DNA of 64,000 nucleotides from Saccopteryx bilineata. Lineage: Eukaryota; Chordata; Mammalia; Chiroptera; Emballonuridae. Below the pieces are notes generated by a model. It saw only the letters and a list, made by a program, of their open reading frames with translations. It was not told the DNA's origin and did no database searches. A program made the position numbers and the translations under genes. The stretch spans positions 75,031,982-75,095,981 of the forward strand of contig NC_089492.1 of the NCBI RefSeq assembly GCF_036850765.1, given 5' to 3'. Positions 22,975 through 32,999 of the stretch are shown piece by piece. Every line of letters starts with the position of its first letter. The first letter of the stretch is position 1.

Positions 22975-24580
22975 GGACATGTGATTCTGGGTTGGGGTAA
23001 GACGGGGTGGGGAGCAAGTCCATAGACTGAGCTAAGTCTAACAGGTTTCTCTCTCAAGAATGTGAATTATGGGAGAAGACAAGATGGCTCTGGAGTAGGC
23101 GGACGTACCAACTTCCACCTCCCAGAACCAAAGTAGATTACAAACTAATTTTAAGAACCATGATCTGGAAAAACAAACTTTGTACTAAACTAAGAGGACT
23201 CTTCAAACAAGGAACACTGAAGAAGGCACACCGAGACTGGTAGGAGAAGTGGAAATGCAGAGAGGGCTGCCCAGCTCCCCGGAGCGAACCACAGCTGGGA
23301 GAGAATTGCATGGCAGGAAGTAAGTTTAGCAGAGAGGGGAGGGTCCTGAGTCCCAGGAACAAAACCCCAGCCTGCAACGCCAGAGCCTAGAAGAGGCGTA
23401 TGGACAGTATTTAGCTGGAAACAAGACACGATACTGTTTGTGAGAAAGAGACTGATTTCTCAGACCCAGAATTCTTCTTAAAGGGACCGCACAGAAAACC
23501 TCTCTCACAACCACTTACCCAGAGCTCCGGGGTACAGGGAGAGAGGAGAGTACCGGAGTAGCAGGAAGAGAGTGTAATCTAGGAGGCACAGGGAGAAACA
23601 TTTTGAGAGACAGCCACCCTAACCTCTGGGACAAGTCATTCCCCAAATCTGAAGTGAATATTTCCCCTGGAAACAGCAATACCAAAAAAGGGAAGCAGGA
23701 CACCCAGCCAAACAAGCTCTCCCGTGGCACTCAGAGCAGAGTTGCTTAGAAGGAGGGAGCTTCCAGGACTACAGTAGTGAGTCTTAGTGTCTGAGCTGCA
23801 GCGACCCCACCCACACAGCTGAGGGTTCGCGGGAGGGCAGGCGGCAGCGGGACGCAAAAGCGTGGTCCTGTCGGCAAGGGCAGAAGCCAGTTAGCCACCA
23901 CTGAGGCCTAAGTGTGAGCTCAGTCTTGCCCGACTGGGAAGAGGGGATGTGCAAAAGTGGTCAAGCCCAGCTGTGGGCCACCTGCAATCCAGCCTGCGGG
24001 GGAAGGGCAGGAGCCCTGGAAGGGGCGGAGACCTGCCCTTGAGCAAGGGCGCAGGAGCCCAGCCTTGCCCCACCCAGGAAACAGAGGCTTGTGGCCTGAC
24101 TTGGGAGCTGGCTCCTCCCGTGAGGGTGGAGCCAAAATCCCAGAACAGGCGGAGTCCCACTACTGAGTGTGGGCATGCAGTCCCACCCAGCCTGTGGAGC
24201 CAAGGCTTGTAGCTGTCCCATGAGCAGGCTCCTCCTGCAAGGGCAGGGCAAAAGCCCAAGATCAGGCAGAGAACTGAGCTGAGCAAAGGTGCTCACCCCT
24301 GCCCTCAGGGCTGAGCATAACACCACCCACGGGGGTGGGGCTAAGGCCGAGAACACCAAGGCTTGTATACCCGAGCATGTGATCACAGCCACTCCCATGA
24401 AGGAGAAGCAGAAACCACAGCAACAGCCCCAGTGGGCAGACATCGGCAACACCCATACCCAAATACACTAGGCAGCAACAGCAGAGGGGGTGGCGGGCCT
24501 GCAGACAGACCACACCTAGTGAACACAGAGGACACACCCAGTGGATGCCAGTGGCAAAAACCTTCTTTTACACAGACAAA

Positions 24581-25340
24581 ATGAGAAGGCAGAGAAATGC
24601 AACAAAAATGAATCAAGATAAATCCCCAGAAAAGGACCTAAATGAGTCAGATATAACCAAATTACTAGATGCAGAGTTTAAAATTACGATTGTTAGAATG
24701 CTCAAAGATATTAGAACAATAGATGGTCATTACAAACACCTAAATAAAGAGATAGCAAATATAAAAAAGGACACTGAAATAATAAAAAAGAATCAGTCAG
24801 AAATGACAAATACAATATCAGAAATGAAGAACACAATGGAAGGAATTAAAAGCAGGATGGATGAAGCTGAGAATCAAATCAGTCAGTTAGAGGACAAGAT
24901 AAATAAAGGCACGGAAGCAGAGCAGAAAAAAAAAGAGACTCAAAAAGTCTGAGGAAATTCTAAGAGAGCTCTGTGACAACATGAAGAGAAATAACATCCG
25001 CATCATAGAGATTCCTGAAGAAGAAGAGAAAGAACAAGGGATAGAGACTTTGTAAAACATATCATAGCTGAAAACTTCCCTCAATTAAGGCAGGAAAACA
25101 TCTCACAAGTTCAATAAGCACAGAGAACTCCATTAAAGAAAAACCAAAAAAAACCTACACCAAGACACATCATAATTAAAATACAAAGCTAAGTGATAAA
25201 GAGAAAATATTAAAAGCTGCTAGAGAAAAAAAGACTATCATCTACAAAGAAGCCTCCATAAGGATGACTTCTGACTTCTCAACAGAAACACTTGAGGCCA
25301 GAAGGCAATGCCAAGAAATATTCAAAGTAATACAACACAG
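24581..25340 (+). pseudogene. L1 ORF1 (RNA-binding chaperone), broken
   Basis: The N-terminal part, 24545-24952, is open and shows a long Glu/Lys/Asn-rich coiled coil with 'SQLEDKIN' heptads, typical of the trimeric L1 ORF1 protein that coats L1 RNA. Frameshifts near 24950 and 25050 break the RRM and C-terminal regions. The last recognisable part lies at about 25260-25400 ('FSTETLEARRQC'-type block). Confidence 0.8.
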
Positions 25341-25545
25341 AGCCTAAAACCAAGACTACTTTATCCAGCAAGGCTATCATTTAAAATGAAAGGAGAAATA
25401 AAAAGCTTTCCAGACAAAGAAAAAAAAACTCAAGATATTCACTGCAACCAAACCAAGGCTGCAGGAAATGCTAAGGTGCCTGTTGTAAACAGATCAAAGG
25501 AGAAAAAAAATATAGCAAAAGAAGAATACAGTTCTAAAAAATAAA

Positions 25546-27365
25546 ATGGCAATAAACAATTACATATCAATAACCTTAAATGTAAATGGATTAAATGACC
25601 TGATCAAAAGACATAGGGTAGCTGAATGGATGAGAAAACAGGACCCATACATATGCTGTCTACAAGAGACACACCTTAAAACAAAAGATTCACATAGACT
25701 GAAGATAAAAGGATGGAAAAAAAATATTTCACACAAAAGAAAATTTTTAAAAAGCTGGGGTAGCAATACTTATATCAGACAAAATGGACTTTAAAACAAA
25801 GACTATAGTAAGAGATAAAGAAGGTCACTACATAATGATAAAGGGAGCAATCCAAAAGGAAGATATAACCATTATAAATATCTATGCACCTAATATAGGA
25901 GCACCTAAATATATAAAGCAGACTTTGATGGACTTAAAGGATGAGATCAACAGCAATACTATAATGGTAAGGGATTTCAATACCCCACTAACATCACTAG
26001 ATAGATCCTCAAGAAAGAAAATTAACAAAGAAACAGCAGACTTAAAGGACATACTAGATCAACTGGATTTAATAGATATCTTCAGAACCTTTCACCCTAA
26101 AGCAGTGGAATACACATTCTTTTCAAGTGCTCATGGTATATTCTCTAGGATAGACCACATGTTAGAGCACAAACACAGTCTCAACAAATTTAAGAAGATT
26201 GAAATCATATTGAGCACTTTCTCTGATCACAATGGCATGAAACTAGAAATCAACCACAACAGAAAAAATTGAAAAATACTCAAATACTTATAAACTAATT
26301 AGTATGTTATTAAATAATGAGTGGGTTAACAATAAGATCAAAGAAGAAATTAAAAAATACCTATAAACAAACAATAACAAGTATACATCAACTCAAAATT
26401 TATGGGACACATAAAAAGCAGTCCTGAGAGGGAAGTTCATAGCATTACAGGCATATCTCAGGAAGCTAGAAAAAGCTCAAATGAACACCTTGACCCTGCA
26501 TCTAAAAGAACTAGAAAAAGAACAGCAAGTAAAGCCCAGAGCTAGTAAAAGGAAGGAAATAGTAAAGATCAGAGCAGAAATAAATGACATAGAGGCTAAA
26601 GAAACAATACAGAGGATCAATGAAACCAGGAGCTGGTTCTTTGAAAAGGTAAACAAGATCAATGAACCTTTAACCAGACTCACCAAGAAAGAAAGAGAGA
26701 GGACTCAAATAAATAAAATTAGAAATGAGAGTGGAGAAATAACAACTGACACAACAGACTACAAAATATTGTAAAAAAAAATACTATGAAGAACTGTACA
26801 CCAAAAAACTAGACAACCTAGATAAAATGGACAAATTCCTTGAAACATATAATCTTCCAAAAATTAATCTGGAAGAATGAGAAAACCTAAACAGACCAAT
26901 TACAACAAATGAGATTGAAACAGTTATAAAAAACTCGCAAAAAAGAAAAGTCCTGGGCCTGATGGCTTCACAAGTGAATTCAACCAATTATTTAAAGAAG
27001 AATTCCTATCCTTCCCAAGCTATTTCAAAAAATTCAAGAGGAAGATTGACTTCCAAGCTTCTTTTATGAGGAGAGTATAATTCTGATTCCAAAACCAGGC
27101 AAAAACAACACAAAGAAAGAAAATTATAGGCCAATATCCCTGATGAATTTAGATGCTAAAATCCTCAAGAAAATATTAGCAAACCGAATCCAGCAATATA
27201 TGAAAAAAATCATACACCATGATCAAGTGGGATTTATTCTTGGGAGGCAAGGCTGGCATAATATTTGCAAATCAATCAATGTAATTCATCACATAAACAA
27301 AAGGAAGGAGAAAAACCACATGATAATTTCAATAGATGCAGAAAAAGCATTTGATAAAATCCAGG
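25546..27365 (+). pseudogene. L1 ORF2 (endonuclease and start of reverse transcriptase), truncated
   Basis: The apurinic-type endonuclease domain is readable from 25546 ('LNVNGLND' and 'CLQETHL' motifs), with a frameshift near 25760. It continues to 26272 ('SDHNGMKLEI', the region of the catalytic SDH motif). Disrupted frames follow, and the first reverse-transcriptase block is at 27143-27376 ('[19 protein letters not shown]', then '[12 protein letters not shown]'). The (F/Y)ADD active site and all that follows are missing. Confidence 0.85.
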
Positions 27366-28072
27366 GCCCTGCTTAACTTTGTTTAATTTCTTTGTTTCAC
27401 AGACCTGAGCACATCTTTACAAACAAACAAGACAATTTACAGCACAGAAACACAAGTATAACACATAATTTGGATTAATCCTAAAACTTGGATTTCTATT
27501 TGACTTCTAATTCTGAATACACCTTACAATGCACCAACCAAATTAGCAAGTGCTAAGAATCCACATTCTATTCATTTAAATTTTAAATGAGTGCTCCTTA
27601 CCAGTTCTATTTTTAAAGCAAAAAAATGTAGGGATAAAACTATTTTTTCAATATAAGAGCCAGCATATCCAATTTTTGCATGCAAGAACTTAATTCAGGC
27701 CTTAAAAAAATCACATTTTTAGACAACATCAAGCAAAAACTAAACAGAGGCTAGAATCAGACAAACCAGAGAGAAACCCAGGATTTCAGAGCACAATCAG
27801 ACTAGAAAGGTGCCTGCCTGCTCTCAGTCAGGGCATTTTCTGACAGAGAGACTAACAATGGATGGGACTAAACAAAATCTCCCCAAGGAAAAAAAAAAAA
27901 CTCGGCAGCTGCTGGAAGATTTTGTAATCAGATCCATCAGGAGTCCCCCATTTAAATTTTCAGGCAAAGAATAAGAAAAAAACAAAATGATAACTCAGAG
28001 GGTTGAGCTAAAATGTTAAAGAAAATCAGACCATAACAGGAAAAGCTGTAACTTTTCTAATACCTGAGTCTC
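27366..28072 (-). other. Provirus interior between L1 junction and gag N-terminus
   Basis: By position this should be the middle of gag on the minus strand, but I could not read a sustained frame. It may be heavily decayed gag or foreign sequence carried with the L1 junction. Confidence 0.35.
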
Positions 28073-28660
28073 CTATCCATTCTCAAATTCCATAGCTGCT
28101 ACAACTGGAAGTTCAGGTTGACCACGCTGAGACCTCTCCTCCACCCCAGTTCCAGCTGAGTGGCAAACTAAGTTGATGGGGTTGGGGAAGGCCCTGTTGT
28201 CCATTTCCCTGAATAACCTTCCCTTCAGCAGTATACTTAGATCTACATTCATTTGCCCTGTGTTTCCCTTTCCTACAGCATGGGAAGGAGTCTGGAGCTT
28301 TAGGAACTGGCTGTGATCAATTAATTGTAGACACCACTGCACTTGGACCAGCCTTTTAAAGGAATGATTTCTCCACTCTGATGAGCTCTCCAGAGAGACT
28401 TTATTACTAATCTCCACTGTCGTAAAAAGTAAATTTTTTCCTTTGGGGGTAAACCAATAACAATGCCTTCCAACTAAATACCATAGTTTGTCTAAACTTT
28501 CTTTCTTAACTTTGACTTCGGAACTATGTAACAATGTCTTAAGCAACTGGGAATAGGCTTCATAGTCACTTGATGGGGAATTCTCCATTGCTCCACTATC
28601 CCAGAGTAGGGACTTACTCATCTGCACGAATCCCTCTGGTTCCTTTGGGCTGAAAATCAA
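28073..28660 (-). pseudogene. gag: gag N-terminus (matrix) of the ERV2-like provirus
   Basis: A 195-residue open frame just downstream of the primer site and 5' LTR. Residues 33-75 resemble the betaretroviral matrix helical bundle: an 'LLKTLLHSSEVKVKK' helix and a 'WYLVGRHCYWF' helix. The remainder is less conserved. The real gag start is uncertain because several methionines lie in the first 25 codons and I do not see a typical Met-Gly myristoylation start. In a virus the matrix anchors Gag at the membrane. Here the gene is cut off by downstream damage. Confidence 0.65.
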
Positions 28661-28692
28661 AAGCAGTTTTGAAGATTCATTTCCTCCTCACG

Positions 28693-28710
28693 TCCCCTTT
28701 TCAGGCGCCA
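28693..28710 (-). promoter_or_regulatory. Primer-binding site, tRNA-Lys type
   Basis: On the minus strand this reads TGGCGCCTGAAAAGGGGA, starting two bases beyond the 5' LTR. It matches the tRNA-Lys3-type primer site with about three differences, supporting the ERVK-like assignment. Confidence 0.82.
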
Positions 28711-28712
28711 CT

Positions 28713-29126
28713 TGTTGTTAATATTCAGGGTTTCATGAAGAAGAGCTGCAAAGAAATGAGGCAGCAGCAATACTGGAGAGAACCCCAATCTCTCCAGGAT
28801 TGGGGTGCCTTAAAGAGATCAGTTATCCAATTTATTAAGCAGAAATATGTCATCTTGCATAAGAAACTAACAAGCAGGATACAGTGTCCAATTTTATTAT
28901 TTAGTTTTGCAAAACTGATTAGATTTCTCTTTCCTTTTCTGAGACATAACACCACACCATCTGCTGTCTGATTCCTGACCTGAAGAAAGCTCCAGCAGGG
29001 CCAAGCATCTACGTCCTTGGGCCTTTCCTGGACGCAACTGCTTTCAGTCACGTATGCTTTGTCTCAACCTTCACTTTCTCAGGATGGGAACAGAAAGTCA
29101 CTAGGTGCTTTGGCTTTCCTCCAACA
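28713..29126 (-). repeat. 5' LTR of the ERV2-like provirus
   Basis: 414 bp with TG...CA ends, aligning with the 3' LTR at 19085-19501. Small indels distinguish them, for example around 28775-28800. Confidence 0.93.
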
Positions 29127-29132
29127 GCTCTC

Positions 29133-29636
29133 CCTGCAGCTCTCTGTTGGCAGCAAAGCCTCTTTCCCCAGAAAACACACTTTAGATAGCGCCTCATGCT
29201 ACACTGGGCAGCTCAGAGTCATCAACTCTGTTAGAAAATCAGGCTGTGTGTAACAGACCCAAATAGTATTGTCTCTAAAGACAAACTTTTTAATTATTAT
29301 TATTACTAACTTAAGCATTTCAATGTCGACCTTTCAAGCCCAGTAAGTGGTTCTGGCATTGTGCAACATATGGTCTAGGTCAGTTTAGATCTAAAAAACT
29401 GCAGGGGTTACACAGAGCAGGGCCTCTGGGTGAAGAGAAGAAGTCTGTGTCTAGAATAAGGGGGTGTCCAACCCAGAAGATCAAGGGAGTCAATCAATGG
29501 TTCAGAGAAAATTGAGAAAAGGGTGTGGCATGGAAACCACAGATAGTGTCTCAGGGAGGAGAAACTGACCATAAGTGGCAGTGATGGGAAATGCTTCAAA
29601 GTAGGTCCCTAGGCTCCTTGTTTTCCAGAAAATGTC
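29133..29636. other. Spacer between the two proviruses
   Basis: No gene or named repeat is seen in these ~500 bases. Confidence 0.5.
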
Positions 29637-29641
29637 CATCA

Positions 29642-29948
29642 TGATAGATACGTGAATTCCAAACTGCCCTCTTGATGTTCTGCTTATCTGTCAGACCTCA
29701 CCCTTACTGGGCTATCACCCCTGAGGCAGAGGAATTCCAAGAAACTGGCAAGCCACCCCTAGGAGAAGCATCCCAGACATACCAGGACTTTTGATTCAAC
29801 ACCCACTTCCTTGAGACTCTCCTTTTACCCTATAAATTAGTCCTCCTAGCTTGTACTGGTGCCCTTCTTTTGGAGAAGTGCCCCAGCAGGTCTTTCTTCT
29901 ATAATAAAGCCTGCACACCTGGTGTTTGAGTGCTGTCTCATTCTTACA
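29642..29948 (+). repeat. 5' LTR of the ERV1-like provirus
   Basis: TG...CA ends, a TATA-like 'accctataaatta' near 29828-29840, and an 'aataaagcc' polyadenylation signal near 29903-29911 followed by the 'tgtttgagtgctgtctca' block. It is nearly identical to the 3' LTR. Confidence 0.93.
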
Positions 29949-29950
29949 TT

Positions 29951-29968
29951 TAGTGCCAAAACCTGGGA
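29951..29968 (+). promoter_or_regulatory. Primer-binding site, tRNA-Phe type
   Basis: TAGTGCCAAAACCTGGGA, two bases after the 5' LTR, matches the complement of the tRNA-Phe 3' end at 15 of 18 positions. The three differences are all G-to-A or C-to-T changes. Confidence 0.8.
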
Positions 29969-30028
29969 CAGGGTACTAACTGCCTGGATGATCCCTCTTT
30001 GCTGTCCAAACTTACAACCAGGGAAGCA

Positions 30029-31440
30029 ATGGGCAGCGGCAGCTTGTCCCGGGCTAACTCCCTGATTCTGTTTGGACGTGTAATTGTAGGTTGATTGGCC
30101 AGCAGTCTAACCCTGTCCTGAACCCCTGCTGGACCAGAAAGGTAAGGAGTTTCTCCCTTCCCCTTCCTCAGTTGGCCTCCAAATTTCTCTCTAAAACCAC
30201 CTCTTCCTGGTCAGACGGTTTTGACTTCGGACCCCATATTTACGGGTGGTCTGCCTCTACTCTTTTATGGATTTCTATGAAAGTCTAGGCACGCCTAGCC
30301 AGGCCCCTCTCCTATGTCCCGGGATCTCAGCCTTGGAGTGATGACATCCTGTCTGAGACTCTCTTTCTATGGAGATTTTCTCCTCTCGGAACTGTGACTG
30401 AAGGAGGGGATGCCCCCTTCTCTCACCAGTCTCCTCTACTGTGGGCACCTCCCAGTCCAAACTGTCCAGCCAGACTCCCCTCGGAACATGGGCTCCTCCC
30501 AATCTCAGGCCTCAGAGACTACTCCTCTACTCCTTTGGGACTACTCCTTCAGGATGCTCACTCTACTCTCTGGAGTTCACAGTTTGAGAGGTTTCTACTC
30601 TGAGCAGCCTGCTTCTACAGACTTCCTCGAAAGTCTAGGCACCTAGCCAGGTTGCTTTCTACTACCCTTATAATATCCTAAGAGATCTTGACAATTTCTG
30701 CAAGAGATGGGGAGGGCATCAGAGATTCCTTACATCCTTTCTTCTCCCTTCTCTCCTGTCCTTAATTTCTGTGCCTCTTCTTCTACATGCAGGCAATTTT
30801 TGGCCAGAGAAACCTCACCTAAAATCTCCGCTCCTAATCTTTCCTTCTCTGCAGACTCCCAACTCTCTCCCCCTCCTGCCTGACCCCCTGGGGGCACCCC
30901 TTTCTCAGGACCCCTCTCTAGTACCTCTGTGAATATCTTTTGCTCCAGTCTCTTCCCTCCAGAAAACCCTCTCCCCTCTATTCGCTGAATCTTCTTTCTT
31001 ATTCACTTGCAAATACCAGTCTCTCTTTCTCCTCCCCTGCTGGCCAGGGGCCCCTCCCTTCTTCACTGTGTTCTTTGTCCCCTCCCTCTCCTTAGAAGCT
31101 GTGGCTCCAGCTGCAGTGCCTGTCTCTTCTCTGACCCCTCCTCCCTCCTTACAAACTGCAATTCTGTCTGTCTCTTCTCCCACCCCTCCTCCTTCCTTAT
31201 AATCTGTGACTGTGCCTCTTTCCTCCTTGCCCCTTTCCCTCCCCTCAGAGCTTTAAATCCTTTCTGACTCCTCTGACCACATGCTGCTTTAATCTCCTCC
31301 TCCTCCACCTCTTTCTGCTGCAGATTCTGACCCTCCTTCTTTCCATCCAGCTATTCACACTGCCCAACCATCTGCTTTCTCTCTTTCTCCCCTCTATGCT
31401 GGCAACTCCCTGCCATCTTGAAAAACTTAAAAAAGAAGAA
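30029..31440 (+). pseudogene. gag: gag N-terminal region of the ERV1-like provirus
   Basis: It starts with a Met-Gly-Ser-Gly-Ser codon series at 30029, a typical N-myristoylation start for gammaretroviral matrix, and breaks within about 25 codons. The remainder to about 31440 is Pro/Ser/Leu-rich coding-like sequence with CT-rich composition, fitting matrix and p12-like regions. Stops are frequent and domain borders cannot be set. Confidence 0.55.
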
Positions 31441-31609
31441 TTGTATATTAAGCTATGTGAGTAAGTAATCCGTCTTGTCTCTTTATTTGTCAGAAAATAT
31501 CTCTAGTATAATTTTAATTGAAACAAATAAAGTGCGCTCATTTAATTCTTTTACTTTATAATTTGTATATGAAGTCTATGTTTAATGTGTAACTGTGTCT
31601 GTTTTTAAG

Positions 31610-32350
31610 GCCTTAAACCAATAATTACCTACCTCTTAAATCAAGGCTTACTCATCCCCATGGACTCTCCCTGCAATACCCCCAACCTTCCTGTTCAAAA
31701 ATCTTCAGGAGCTTATCACCTCATACAAGACTTTCACCTGATCAATGAGGCGATAATTCCCCTCCATCCAGTAGTCCCTAATTTCTACAAGTTACCATTA
31801 CACATTCCCTCAAACACCACTCACTTCACAATCCTAAACCTCAAGAATGCCTTCTTTACCATTCCTCTATACCCTGACTCTTACTTTCTGTTTGTCTTTA
31901 CCCAGACAGTAATGCAGCCCGGCAATTTATGTGGACTGTCTTACCCCAGGGGATCAGAAACAGCCCACACCTGTTTGGGCAGGCACTAGCTCAGAATTCA
32001 GCAGCATGCAATCTCAAAACTAGTACTCCCTTACAATATGTAAATAACCTACTCTTCTGCAGCCCCTCCCTGCCTGCCTCAAGGAGACACAGTGCCACCC
32101 TTCTTAACTTCCTCACCATGAAGGGATATTGTGTCTTCTCTACTAAGGCTCAACTTCACTCTTAGTCCGTAGTCTATCTAGGCATTGCCTTAACACCCAC
32201 CACCTGAAGTCTCACCCTAAATCGAACTCAGACCCTCCACAGTCTCCAACCACCTACCACCGCAGATCAAATCTTTTCTTTCCTTGGTCTAGTAGGCTTC
32301 TTTAGACACTGGATTCCCAATTTTACTCTCTTAGTCAAGCCCTTCAATGA
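31610..32350 (+). pseudogene. pol: pol remnant: reverse transcriptase, catalytically dead and displaced
   Basis: The frames 31660-31989 and 31929-32165 plus downstream sequence resemble the fingers and palm of gammaretroviral reverse transcriptase. The LPQG motif is visible at 31941-31952. The active-site box at 32037-32048 reads YVNN instead of YVDD, and the earlier palm aspartates at 31837 and 31846 also read Asn, so no catalysis is possible. A thumb-like 'RHWIPNF' block follows at about 32305. Oddly, this segment lies upstream of the capsid-end, nucleocapsid and protease sequence, the reverse of the normal order. Confidence 0.85.
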
Positions 32351-32359
32351 GATCTTCTG

Positions 32360-32960
32360 AGCATGGCTTTTAAGGCCTATAACAGCCAAGGAAGTAACAG
32401 AAAAGGTAAATAAGGCCCAAAGAAAGTCAGAAAATACCAGCTTTGGCATACACTCTTAAAGGCTCCAGCACCCTAAAGGGCTTCATAGAATTCCATCAGG
32501 GCCCTGCTCCAGAATGGAAAGAAAGGTCATTGAACTGAAGTCTGCTGGGCTTTCCAGCCCCATCAAGGGACACATCATTTCTGTGGAAAGAGAGACATGA
32601 GAAGGTAAGCTGCCCCTTGCTCCATGGAGGGAGGGTTCAGTCTCTTCTAGCCCTGCTCCAGCTACCTGTGACCTGACCTTGCCCAGCATGCTGGGAATTG
32701 CCACTGAAGGCCCAAGGACATCGTTCACAAGCCTAAGGTATTTATTCCAAGTAGCAGATAAACTAATCTCATTTCTTATAAACACAAGGGCCATCTACTA
32801 TGCCTTGCCTGAATATTTGAATTTTATTTATCCCTTGAAGATCTCTACTGTGGGTATTGACAGTCTGACTTTGTTGCTTTATTTACTCCTTTATTCCTCT
32901 TGTCTCAATGCCCCACGCCTATTGTAGGCTGGGACCTGCTGCTAATTCCAGCTAGAAGCA
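32360..32960 (+). pseudogene. gag-pol remnant: capsid end, nucleocapsid and protease
   Basis: In order: a 'KVNKAQRKSEN' block typical of the end of gammaretroviral capsid (about 32405-32440), two degraded zinc-knuckle relics (about 32510-32600), and a protease-like region (about 32745-32945) ending in a 'CPTPIVGWDLL'-type block. The protease active-site triad at 32778-32792 reads Ile-Asn-Thr-Arg-Ala, so the catalytic Asp is lost. Stops interrupt all three parts. Confidence 0.7.
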
Positions 32961-32999
32961 GTAGTTACTAGGACTTAAACTCTAACTGCAAAGTGTAGA

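Larger units (their letters stand above)
23072..27365 (+). mobile_element. L1 retrotransposon with intact 5' end and missing 3' half
   Basis: It starts at the true L1 5' end (gggagaagacaagatggct, with a YY1 site at 23080-23088). It continues through a GC-rich 5' UTR (to about 24580), ORF1 (24581-25340) and ORF2 (from 25546), then stops abruptly inside the reverse-transcriptase domain at about 27365. Target-primed insertion normally truncates the 5' end, so loss of the 3' end implies a later deletion or recombination. The sequence beyond 27365 belongs to the surrounding provirus region. Confidence 0.85.
19085..29126 (-). mobile_element. Betaretrovirus-like (ERV2/ERVK-type) endogenous provirus, decayed
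   Basis: The provirus is transcribed on the minus strand: 5' LTR (28713-29126), lysine-type primer site (28693-28710), gag, remnants of pol, env, polypurine tract (19502-19516) and 3' LTR (19085-19501). The outer flanks give a near-match 6-bp target duplication (19079-19084 gttctc, 29127-29132 gctctc), as expected for ERV2. Every gene is broken. Protease and most of reverse transcriptase are missing because capsid is joined almost directly to RNase H near 22270. A hAT fragment (22799-22974) and a 4.3-kb L1 piece (23072-27365) lie within gag. The two LTRs differ at scattered positions, so the insertion is not recent. Confidence 0.9.

Noticed and set aside
23891..24616. Long overlapping frames on both strands (up to 163 codons, some with a signal-like hydrophobic start)
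   Set aside because: They lie in the GC-rich L1 5' UTR and have no family resemblance; open on both strands because of composition.
31430..31480. GTGAGTAAGT splice-donor-like sequence inside the ERV1-like provirus
   Set aside because: No matching acceptor or conserved retroviral splice context could be identified in the rearranged interior.
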